Below are positions 1 through 7,200 of a DNA stretch of 10,066 nt, piece after piece (positions within the stretch are counted from its first letter, which is position 1; each line of letters opens with the position of its first letter). The DNA is from Flavobacteriaceae bacterium (GTDB taxonomy: Bacteria; Bacteroidota; Bacteroidia; Flavobacteriales; Flavobacteriaceae): assembly GCA_947377425.1 (NCBI GenBank), contig CANCFZ010000074.1, positions 1-10,066 of the forward strand, in the 5' to 3' direction. Below the pieces are notes generated by a model, which was not told where the DNA came from, did not search any database, and worked only from the letters and a program-made list of their open reading frames with translations. The position numbers and the translations under genes were made by a program.

Positions 1-549
1 CTTTCTTTTGTAGTTACTACTTCGTTTGCTCAAAAAAAGAAAGCTGGAAAAACAACTTCAAGTCTTGCTAAAATTGACAAATTAGTTGCCGAAGTCAAGG
101 CTGGAAATTTTCAATTAACAATAGATGGAAAAGAGGCTATTGTTGTAAAACCTGTTGATGCAAAATTTGCTCCATCAGATGTGAAATTAATTGCATTTAT
201 GACAAGTGGAACAAAATTATATCTTTTATCTTGGACAGAAAAAACACAAAATAAAACCGATTTAAAGTTAGAAGATAGTACTACAATTTATTCTATTATT
301 TATGAAATAGCTTCAAAGAAGCAGGTTTTCAGTAATTCTCAATTAACAAGTAATATAACCGAAAAAGTGTTTTTAGATGGTCTTAAACAGGCAAGCGAAA
401 CCCAACAAAAAATCCATAAAGAAGGATTTGAGTTTGCTTTAAATCCTGATGGTTCGGTAACTCAAAAGAATAAAAAACAGGAAAATAAACTGGTTTATGA
501 TTCTGTTAAAATGGAATATATTGATGTGAAAAAAAAGAGTAAAAATTAA
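1..549 (+). CDS. 3' end of a gene for a small exported protein of unknown function
   Basis: Frame 1 is open from the first base to the TAA at 547-549, giving 182 residues without the N-terminus. A GTG at 181 is an internal valine codon, because the frame continues upstream without a stop. The first visible residues (LSFVVTTSFAQ) look like the end of a signal peptide cleaved before the Gln, a junction common in Bacteroidetes exported proteins, so only about 10 residues are probably missing. The mature part starts with a Lys/Ser-rich stretch, then a mixed alpha/beta-looking body with no motif I recognise, and ends in a basic tail (KKKSKN). No lipobox or membrane segment is visible in the mature part. 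It is convergent with lgt, with one base between the two stop codons, so it is not in that operon. Function unknown; periplasmic or outer-membrane-associated location is inferred from the leader alone. Confidence 0.8.
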   Translation, partial: LSFVVTTSFAQKKKAGKTTSSLAKIDKLVAEVKAGNFQLTIDGKEAIVVKPVDAKFAPSDVKLIAFMTSGTKLYLLSWTEKTQNKTDLKLEDSTTIYSIIYEIASKKQVFSNSQLTSNITEKVFLDGLKQASETQQKIHKEGFEFALNPDGSVTQKNKKQENKLVYDSVKMEYIDVKKKSKN

Positions 550-567
550 ATTAATACTTTAAATTTT
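541..567. terminator. Possible weak bidirectional terminator across the convergent stop codons
   Basis: Ten-base arms at 541-550 and 558-567 are inverted repeats with one mismatch, around a 7-base loop, and contain both facing stop codons. The arms are almost all A/T, so the hairpin is weak. The proposal rests mainly on position: two converging genes with no other room for a terminator. Confidence 0.22.
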
Positions 568-1474
568 CTGGCAAAGGTCTTTCAGCCATAAAAAGGAAAT
601 AAAGTCCTACAAATATAAATGGAATGCTTAACCATTGTCCTGTTGAAAATAAGCCAAAAATATTTTCAATTCCGCCTTGGCTTTCTTTTACAAATTCAAC
701 AACAAATCTAACAGACCAAAGCAAAATTAGGAATACTCCGAAAAGTAAACCATGTTTTTGAGTTGTTTCTGTTTTCCAATAAAGGAATAATAAAAAGAAG
801 AATACAAATATATAACTGAATGACTCATACAACTGCGCAGGATGTTTCAGAGGAACTTGTGCTAATAAATCTGCAAACTTTGGATTATATACAATGGCAT
901 TATAAGCAGCGTCTGGATTGTTAATGTGAGTTTTATACATTGCTTCTTGTGGACTAAAATAATCTCTCACAAATCGAACTCCGAAAGTAGTGTTTGAGGT
1001 TACTTTTCCTACAATTTCTGAATTAAAAAAATTTCCAATTCTAACAAAAATCGCACCACAAGCTACCGGAATTACAACTCTATCTAAAACCCATAACATT
1101 GGTCTTTTAATTACATTTTTGCTATAAAAATACATTACTATAATTATTGCGATAGCTGCACCATGACTTGCTAAACCTGCAAAACCGGTAAATTGAAATG
1201 TAGGTTCAAATTTGAATGGTAATAAAATTTCAAGTGGATTATTTCTAAAATATTCCCAATCATAAAAGAAAACATGTCCTAATCTAGCTCCTAAAAGAGT
1301 TGCTAAAACTGTCCAAATGAAAAGTGTGTCTAATTTATCTATAGATTCTTTTTCGTTAATAAAAATCTTTTTCATTATGTAATAGCCAAGTGAAAAGGCG
1401 ATTACAAACATTAAACTATAAAATCTAAGATTAATAGGACCTAAATGTATCCCTTCTGATGGATTCCAAATCAT
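551..1474 (-). CDS. lgt: Prolipoprotein diacylglyceryl transferase
   Basis: Inner-membrane enzyme that moves the diacylglyceryl group of phosphatidylglycerol onto the lipobox cysteine of prolipoproteins, the first step of lipoprotein maturation. The 307 residues are close to the E. coli length (about 291) and show about seven hydrophobic segments (near 17-34, 51-70, 97-117, 131-150, 220-233, 243-263, 277-296). Family landmarks are present: the SHG motif with His104, the signature RIGNFFNSEIVG at 145-156 with Arg145, Asn148 and Glu153, HPAQLYES at 211-218, and Arg256 in SVRFVVEF. These match the essential His103, Arg143 and Arg239 of the E. coli enzyme by motif. The start is supported by the family-like N-terminus (NPSEGIHLGPINLRFYSLMF). 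It is the last gene of the folE-cysS-yidD-lgt cluster, 73 bp after yidD. Bacteroidetes depend heavily on outer-membrane and surface lipoproteins, so it is expected to be essential. Identity is secure. Confidence 0.96.
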   Translation of the reverse strand: MIWNPSEGIHLGPINLRFYSLMFVIAFSLGYYIMKKIFINEKESIDKLDTLFIWTVLATLLGARLGHVFFYDWEYFRNNPLEILLPFKFEPTFQFTGFAGLASHGAAIAIIIVMYFYSKNVIKRPMLWVLDRVVIPVACGAIFVRIGNFFNSEIVGKVTSNTTFGVRFVRDYFSPQEAMYKTHINNPDAAYNAIVYNPKFADLLAQVPLKHPAQLYESFSYIFVFFFLLFLYWKTETTQKHGLLFGVFLILLWSVRFVVEFVKESQGGIENIFGLFSTGQWLSIPFIFVGLYFLFMAERPLPENLKY

Positions 1475-1506
1475 TTTTTTATGGGGTTTTATTGTATGAT
1501 ATTTAT

Positions 1507-1514
1507 CAAAAATA
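1507..1514 (-). promoter_or_regulatory. Possible internal -7 box for lgt
   Basis: Read on the minus strand this is TATTTTTG, which fits the Bacteroidetes consensus TAnnTTTG, 32 bp ahead of the lgt ATG. I see no TTG (-33) element at the expected distance upstream, and the region is very AT-rich, so a chance match is plausible. If real, it would let lgt be transcribed separately from the upstream genes. Confidence 0.3.
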
Positions 1515-1516
1515 GT

Positions 1517-1543
1517 AATTTAAAATTTATAATATTTTAAATT
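1517..1543. repeat. Perfect A/T-only inverted repeat downstream of yidD
   Basis: Arms of 10 bp (1517-1526 and 1534-1543) are perfect inverted repeats around a 7-base loop, starting 4 bp past the yidD stop. It contains no G or C, so it would be a weak intrinsic terminator at best. It could attenuate transcription or mark the 3' end of yidD, or it could be chance in AT-rich spacer. Confidence 0.3.
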
Positions 1544-1547
1544 TATG

Positions 1548-1793
1548 TTATTTGTGAGAACATTTTTTTTCGGGCACTGGATCATAACCACTTTTTCCCC
1601 ATGGATTGCAACTTAAAATTCGTTTTATTCCTAGATAACTTCCTTTAAATAATCCATGAATTTTTAAAGCTTCTAAAAAATAAGAAGAACATGTTGGTTC
1701 AAATCGACAAGTAGCTGGTGTAAAAGGAGAAATAGCTTCTTGATAAAAGCGAATAATAATAACTAAAGGGAAAATTACTATTTTTTTTATCAT
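1548..1793 (-). CDS. yidD: Membrane protein insertion efficiency factor YidD
   Basis: Small inner-membrane-associated protein that helps YidC-dependent insertion of membrane proteins. The 81 residues fit the family size (about 70-90). A hydrophobic or amphipathic N-terminus (residues 1-14) precedes RFYQEAISPF (15-24), the hallmark CRFEPTCSSYFLEA (29-42, with Cys29 and Cys35), and RILSCNPW followed by GYDPVP (58-74, with Cys62), which is the YidD signature order. The usual GG before DPVP reads SGY here, a minor change. The C-terminus adds a fourth Cys and a basic tail. It starts 10 bp after the cysS stop, which implies co-transcription. In many bacteria yidD sits between rnpA and yidC; here it is instead next to lgt, another membrane-biogenesis gene, and I recall this grouping from other Flavobacteria. 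Confidence 0.95.
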   Translation of the reverse strand: MIKKIVIFPLVIIIRFYQEAISPFTPATCRFEPTCSSYFLEALKIHGLFKGSYLGIKRILSCNPWGKSGYDPVPEKKCSHK

Positions 1794-1803
1794 TTAATAA
1801 AAT

Positions 1804-3285
1804 TTAGATACTAAAAGAAGTACCATCTTTTCCATCTTTTAATTGTATTTCTAAAGTTAAAAGTTTGTCTCTAATTTCGTCAGAAAGTGCCCAATTTTTA
1901 TTAGCTCTTGCTTCATTGCGCATTCCGATAAGCATTTCGACTACACCTTCTAATTTTTCAGAACTATTATTTGCTGCTTTTTCATTTCTAATTCCTAAAA
2001 CCTCAAAGGTGAATGTTTCTAGAGTGCTTTTCAAAATTTCTAAATCTGAGGCAGTAATAGTTTCTCTTTTATCATTTAAAAGATTTACAAAACGTATTCC
2101 TTCAAAAAGATTTGCAATTAAAATAGGTGTATTAAAGTCATCATTCATGGCGTCATAGCAACTTTGCTTCCAGGAATTAATATCGATTGTTGAAGTTACA
2201 CTTGGTAGAATTTCGTTAACTAATAAAAGTCCTTCTGTTAATCGATTAAATCCCTTTTCACTAGCAACCATTGCTTCATTTGAAATATCTAGAACGCTTC
2301 GATAATGAGCTTGTAAAAAACAAAAACGAACAATATTTGGATGAAATTCTTTTTCAAAAAAAGCATTTTCACCATTTATCAATTCCATTGGAAGTATATA
2401 ATTCCCAGTAGATTTACTCATGCGAAGACCATTCATTGTTAGCATATTGGTATGCATCCAATAATTGACTGGCGAAACACCATTACAGGCTTTACCTTGA
2501 GCAATTTCACATTCGTGATGTGGGAATTTTAAATCCATTCCACCACCGTGTATATCAAATTTTTCACCGAGATATTTAGTGCTCATTGCAGTACATTCAA
2601 GATGCCATCCAGGAAAACCTTCACCCCAAGGAGAATTCCATCTCATGATGTGTGCTGGCGAAGCATTTTTCCATAAAGCAAAATCTTGTGGATTTTTTTT
2701 TTCGTTTTGACCATCTAAATCACGCGTATTAGCCAACAATTCTTCAACATTTCGGTTATTTAGTTCACCATAATTCAAGCCTCTTTTATTGTATTCTAAA
2801 ACATCAAAATATACTGAACCTTTACTTTCATAAGCAAATCCATCTTCAATTAGCTTTTGGGTTAATTCTATTTGTTCTAAAATATGCCCAGTTGCAGTTG
2901 GCTCTATATTTGGAGGTAAAAAGTTGAATAAGTCTAAAACTTTATGGAAATCGACGGTATATTTTTGAACTACTTCCATAGGTTCTAATTTTTCTAGACG
3001 TGACTGTTTTACAAATCGGTCGTTATCTACATCTCCATCATCAGTTAGATGTCCTGCATCAGTAATATTTCTAACATAGCGTACTTTAAATTTCAAATGC
3101 AATAAGTATCTAAAAATAACATCAAAACTCATAAAAGTTCTCACATTACCCAAGTGAACATTGCTGTAAACTGTTGGTCCGCAAACATACATTCCAATTG
3201 CACCTTCGTTTAGAGGTTTGAAATTTTCTTTTTCACCCGAAAGAGAGTTGTATATTTTTAATGATTGGTTTTTATAAAGACTCAT
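1804..3285 (-). CDS. cysS: Cysteinyl-tRNA synthetase
   Basis: Cytoplasmic class I aminoacyl-tRNA synthetase that charges tRNA-Cys with cysteine using ATP. The length of 493 residues is normal (E. coli 461). The Rossmann catalytic core carries the HIGH-type motif as HLGN (44-47) after CGPTVYSNV, and the KMSKS loop as RMSKS (288-292, catalytic Lys291). The zinc site that recognises the cysteine thiol can be placed by motif: Cys35, Cys231 (in GWHLECTAMS), His256 and Glu260 (in FPHHECE), with the same spacing as E. coli Cys28, Cys209, His234 and Glu238. The region from about residue 320 holds the DALR-type helical domain. The C-terminal stretch (about 445-493) resembles the family's tail, including RDKLLTLEIQLKDGKDGT. 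It lies 33 bp after folE and 10 bp before yidD. No promoter box was found in the 33-bp gap, so it is probably read from the folE promoter. The coding strand has a run of ten A at codons 195-198. Confidence 0.97.
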   Translation of the reverse strand: MSLYKNQSLKIYNSLSGEKENFKPLNEGAIGMYVCGPTVYSNVHLGNVRTFMSFDVIFRYLLHLKFKVRYVRNITDAGHLTDDGDVDNDRFVKQSRLEKLEPMEVVQKYTVDFHKVLDLFNFLPPNIEPTATGHILEQIELTQKLIEDGFAYESKGSVYFDVLEYNKRGLNYGELNNRNVEELLANTRDLDGQNEKKNPQDFALWKNASPAHIMRWNSPWGEGFPGWHLECTAMSTKYLGEKFDIHGGGMDLKFPHHECEIAQGKACNGVSPVNYWMHTNMLTMNGLRMSKSTGNYILPMELINGENAFFEKEFHPNIVRFCFLQAHYRSVLDISNEAMVASEKGFNRLTEGLLLVNEILPSVTSTIDINSWKQSCYDAMNDDFNTPILIANLFEGIRFVNLLNDKRETITASDLEILKSTLETFTFEVLGIRNEKAANNSSEKLEGVVEMLIGMRNEARANKNWALSDEIRDKLLTLEIQLKDGKDGTSFSI

Positions 3286-3318
3286 GCTTATTTTAGTATT
3301 GTTTGATGAAAAAAAATA

Positions 3319-3990
3319 TTAGAAAGTGGTTTCTAATTTAATGTATTGTAAAAACTCTCTTCTTGTAACTTCGTCTTTGAATTTACCTCCAAACTCGGCA
3401 GTAACAGTACTACTTTCAATATCTCTAATGCCACGAGAATTTACGCACAAATGTTTAGCATCAATTATACAAGCAACATCGTTAGTATTTAAAACTTTTT
3501 GTAATTCTTTTACAATTTGAATTGTTAATCGTTCCTGAACCTGAGGTCTTTTAGAATAATAATCTACAATTCGATTCATCTTAGATAATCCTACAACAGT
3601 TCCGTTAGAAATATAAGCCACATGAGCTCTACCAACAATTGGAAGCAAGTGATGTTCACATGTTGAATAAACAGTGATGTTTTTTTCTACAAGCATTTCG
3701 TTGTACTTGTATTTGTTTTCAAATGTTGAGGCGCTTGGTTTTTTATTTGGATTTAAACCTCCAAATATTTCTTTGACAAACATTTTTGCAACTCTATTTG
3801 GAGTGCCTTTAAGACTATCGTCTGTTAAGTCCATTCCAAGAGTTGTTAAAATACTTTCAACATCTTTTTTAATAAGTTCAATTTTTTCATCATCAGTTTT
3901 ATCAAATGCATCTTTTCTTAGAGGCGTTTGTTCACTTGAAGCGATATGATTGTTTCCTATTTCGTCGGTAGAGTCTTCGTTATTGGTCAT
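3319..3990 (-). CDS. folE: GTP cyclohydrolase I
   Basis: Cytoplasmic zinc enzyme that converts GTP to 7,8-dihydroneopterin triphosphate and formate, the first step of folate (and pterin) synthesis. At 223 residues it matches the E. coli enzyme (222). The zinc ligands line up by motif as Cys111, His114 and Cys182, with catalytic His113 in STCEHHLLP (109-117) and His180 in DAKHLCVNSRG. GLSKMNRIVDYYSKRPQVQE (134-153) is the family substrate-pocket signature, and SSTVTAEFGG (193-202) is the usual C-terminal motif. About 30 acidic, low-complexity residues precede the conserved fold; the ATG at 3988-3990 is the natural start because a promoter box lies just upstream. It is the first gene of the folE-cysS-yidD-lgt cluster and is divergent from the giant adhesin gene. 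Identity is secure. Confidence 0.97.
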   Translation of the reverse strand: MTNNEDSTDEIGNNHIASSEQTPLRKDAFDKTDDEKIELIKKDVESILTTLGMDLTDDSLKGTPNRVAKMFVKEIFGGLNPNKKPSASTFENKYKYNEMLVEKNITVYSTCEHHLLPIVGRAHVAYISNGTVVGLSKMNRIVDYYSKRPQVQERLTIQIVKELQKVLNTNDVACIIDAKHLCVNSRGIRDIESSTVTAEFGGKFKDEVTRREFLQYIKLETTF

Positions 3991-4028
3991 TTTATTTGAT
4001 AAGAAATTTTTTAATAATTTTTTATTTG

Positions 4029-4063
4029 CAAAGATAAATATTATTGATTTATAAACTGCACAA
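4029..4063 (-). promoter_or_regulatory. Bacteroidetes-type promoter for folE and the downstream cluster
   Basis: On the minus strand, 4036 to 4029 reads TATCTTTG, a perfect TAnnTTTG -7 box, followed by CAAA as often seen in Flavobacterium promoters. Two overlapping candidates for the -33 TTG occur in TTGTTG at 4066-4061; the nearer leaves a 24-bp spacer, slightly longer than typical. The predicted 5' leader of folE is roughly 30 bases. No Shine-Dalgarno sequence is present, which is normal for the phylum. Confidence 0.65.
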
Positions 4064-4096
4064 CAATGTTTAAATTTAAAAAATAGAAATTTTAAG

Positions 4097-4117
4097 ATAA
4101 ATTTCAGTTAAATTTAT
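4097..4117. promoter_or_regulatory. Palindrome upstream of the giant adhesin gene, possible operator
   Basis: A perfect inverted repeat, ATAAATTT-CAGTT-AAATTTAT, has 8-bp arms and a 5-bp centre. It ends one base before the candidate -7 box of the giant gene, so it would occupy the -10 to -35 spacer region. The position suits a regulator binding site, but the arms are pure A/T, so chance is a real alternative. Confidence 0.3.
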
Positions 4118-4118
4118 G

Positions 4119-4126
4119 TATATTTC
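4119..4126 (+). promoter_or_regulatory. Candidate -7 box for the giant adhesin gene
   Basis: TATATTTC differs from TAnnTTTG only in the last base and lies 22 bp ahead of the ATG at 4149. No convincing TTG element is seen about 20 bp upstream. A start here would give a leader of only about 15 bases. No better plus-strand match occurs in the 158-bp intergenic region, so this is the best but a weak candidate. Confidence 0.35.
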
Positions 4127-4148
4127 GCTCCTCAAAAACTATTATGCG

Positions 4149-4208
4149 ATGAAAAAAAATATTCTGTTTTTATTATTAAGCTGTCTATTTATCAATACGT
4201 TATGCTCT
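4149..4208 (+). other. Signal peptide of the giant protein
   Basis: MKKN is followed by a hydrophobic core (ILFLLLSCLFINTL) and a probable cleavage after CS, before Gln21. This S/A-Q-N junction is typical of Flavobacterium Sec-exported proteins. The Cys at 19 is not in a proper lipobox, so the protein is not expected to be a lipoprotein. Confidence 0.85.
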
Positions 4209-7200
4209 CAAAATTTAATTACAAATGGTGATTTTGAGTCAGGAGGAGTAGGTGTGGGTTTTAATATTAATAACACTGGATATAATTTTGTTTCTACTCC
4301 AACTGGTTCAACAAGTTCTGGTGATTATTCATTTGGTACAGACCCGAATCCTTACAATATTTCAAATTTCATTGCAGGATTTGATCATACATCAGCAAAT
4401 GGAACTGGTAAAATGATGATTATCGATGGAAGCAACGATGGTGGAAATCCAAGTTTTTGGAAAGCAGGAAATAGTGGAGGAGGAGTATGCGGTTTGACCG
4501 TTGGAACTACTTACACATTTAGCTACTGGATAAAATCAATTTCAAGTAATGTAATAGGAGTATCAACCCAAGCAGACATTAGAGTTATATTTAATAATGC
4601 AACTATTGTAACTTCTCCATCAAGCACTTTAGCGTCATTGCCAGTAAATGGTTGGGAAAAAAGAACATATACAATTACTCCAACTAATGCTTGTGTAAAT
4701 ATTGAATTAAGAAATTTTAATATTAATCCGGTTGGAAATGATTTTGCTATTGATGATTTTTCATTAGTTAAAGTTACACCACCGCTTTCGGTTTTATATT
4801 CTTTCAATAATCCATCATGTATAGGAGCCAATAATGGTTCTATTACTATTTATGGGTCTGGCGGAACACCTCCATATACTTCTTATTCAATATCTGGAAG
4901 TGCTTCACAAACAAATACAACTGGTATTTTTACAAATTTGGCACCTGGGACTTATACTATTTCAATTACAGATTCTACTCCAACTACTATTACTCAAAGT
5001 GGTATTGTTATTGCAGATCCAATCAATCCTTTGATTATTTCTGCAAATGCAACTATTTGTGAAGGTATTCCAACTACACTTTCAGTAAGTGGCGGTTCTA
5101 CATACAACTGGACAGCCTCTCCTACTGACCCAACTTTGACAACTCCAACGAATGCTTCACCTAATGTTACTCCAATAGTAACTACTACTTACACTGTAAC
5201 TTCTTCGATTACAACAACTAAGAATTTAGTTTTTAATGGAGATTTTTCTCAAGGAAATGTTGGCTTTACAACTGATTATCAGTTTTTAGCAAGTGCTCCA
5301 GTTGCAGGAATCCAAAAAGCCTTTGGAATAGTTACAGTACCAAGTACATGGTTTACTCCATTTTCAAGTTGTGGAGATCATACTTCTGGATCTGGCAATA
5401 TGATGGTTATGGATGGTTCTACTTCAAATGCTGGAAATGATAGAATTTGGTCACAAACAATACCTGTTACAGCTGGTCAGAATTATGCTTTTAGCTATTG
5501 GATTCAATCCGTTACAAACACCAATCTAGCAACAATAAATGCTAAAATAAATGGGATTTCATTAGGAATAGGAACAGCACCAAATACTATTGTATGTGGA
5601 AATTGGATATTATATACTTACACATGGAATTCTGGTGCAAGTACATCAGCTACAATTAGTTTGTCTGATTCAAATATTACTGCTGCTGGAAATGATTTTG
5701 CTATTGATGATATTTCTTTTACAACTTCAAATACATGTACTTACTCTAAATCAGTTGTAATTACAGTAAATCCTAAACCAACGGTTTCGGTTACAAGTAC
5801 TGTTAAGGGATGTGCGACTTTAATTAGAGCATTTCCGGGAACTTTAGGTTCTGGTTCTTATTCCTACGCATGGACAGTACCAACGAGTGCTACAAATCCA
5901 GGGAATGTTTTTTCTTTTGAAACTAATGTTTCGGGAACCTATAGTGTAATAATTACCAATTTAATAACAAATTGTGTTAGTGCTAGTGCTTCGGTAAATG
6001 TAGTCTTACCAACATTAAGTATTAATGTCCCAAGTAATGTTGTAGTTTGTAATGGCGCTACAATTCCAGCATTAAATTTCACTGGTAATATAGCAGATCC
6101 TGATTTGGTTTTTACTTGGACAAATAGTAATCCTTTATTGGCAATAGGAACTTCAGGAACAGGTAATATACCACAAATAACAGCAGTAAATAATACTTCT
6201 AGTCAGATAGTTGCAACAATTACAGTTACAGGTTCATTGACAGGTTGTTTAAATGATGTTAAAACATTTACTGTAAAGATAAATCCAACACCAAAAGTAG
6301 TTGTTAATAATATTGAAAAATGTACCGGAGATCTTTCTCCTGCGGTTATTACTGCTACACCTTCAATAGCTGGTACCTATAATTATGTTTGGACAGTTCC
6401 ATCTGGAGCAAATCCAGGAAATGTAGCGAGTTTTAATGCTACAGTTGCAGGTAATTATTCTGTAATTATAACAAATACAACAACAGGATGCACTAGTGCA
6501 TCAGCAACTGGTGTTTTTACATATATAATAAATTGTTGTCCAAGTAGTATAACAGTTCCTGCAGCAGAGACACTCTGTAATAATTCTAGTTGTACTACTT
6601 TAACAGCATCATACATTGATGTTAGAGATACTTCTACTTATACTGTAAGTTCAATTCCTTATGCACCAGTTGTTCCGTCTGGAGCATCAAGCTCGGGAGC
6701 CTTGTGTACAATTGATGATACATTTTCAGACCCCCAAACACTTCCGTTTAAATTTAGTTTTTTTGGTACTTGTTATACCCAATTTCAGGTTGGAACAAAT
6801 ACTTTTTTAACTTTTGATCCTACTCATGGAATTTGTAATGCAACAGGTAGTGGATATGTGTTTGCGCAAACTATTCCAAGTACTGCAATGAATGCTTTGT
6901 GGAGAAATGCAATATATTTCCCGATGCAAGATACTAATCCGGGTATTGTTGCTGCGCCACCAGTTTCAATTAATTATACCGTTACCGGAACTTATCCTTG
7001 TAGAAAAGCTATTATTGATGTAAAAAATATGCCTTTATATTCTTGTGGAACTAGTCAAGGTTTGCAAGAAAGCCAATTGGTATTGTATGAAGGAACTAAC
7101 ATAATAGATATTTATGTTAAAAAAAGATCTACATGCGCAACTTGGAATAGTGGGAGTGGAGTTATTGGTATTCAAAATGCGTCCGCAACAGTAGCATATA

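Noticed and set aside
181..549. GTG at 181 as the start of a 122-residue gene
   Set aside because: The same frame is open to base 1 and encodes a signal-peptide-like end upstream, so this is the tail of a longer gene cut by the window edge.
1865..2158. Plus-strand frame opposite cysS, and similar ones at 3326-3520 and 3674-3949 opposite folE
   Set aside because: They are shadows of well-identified conserved enzymes on the other strand.
2397..3156. HLGN and RMSKS as unusual catalytic motifs in CysRS
   Set aside because: Both are accepted variants of HIGH and KMSKS with the key His and Lys retained, so there is no reason to suspect an inactive enzyme.
4197..4208. Lipobox at the signal peptide cysteine (Cys19)
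   Set aside because: The preceding residues (INTL) do not fit the L-[ASV]-[GA]-C pattern, and a standard cleavage before Gln21 fits better.
4523..4831. Antisense reading frame of 102 codons inside the giant gene
   Set aside because: It lies fully opposite a continuous domain-bearing frame and shows no recognisable motif.
4834..5034. Plus-strand 66-codon frame rich in Leu
   Set aside because: It is a shifted frame of the SprB-like repeat; the Leu/Val run comes from Thr/Tyr-rich codons read out of frame.
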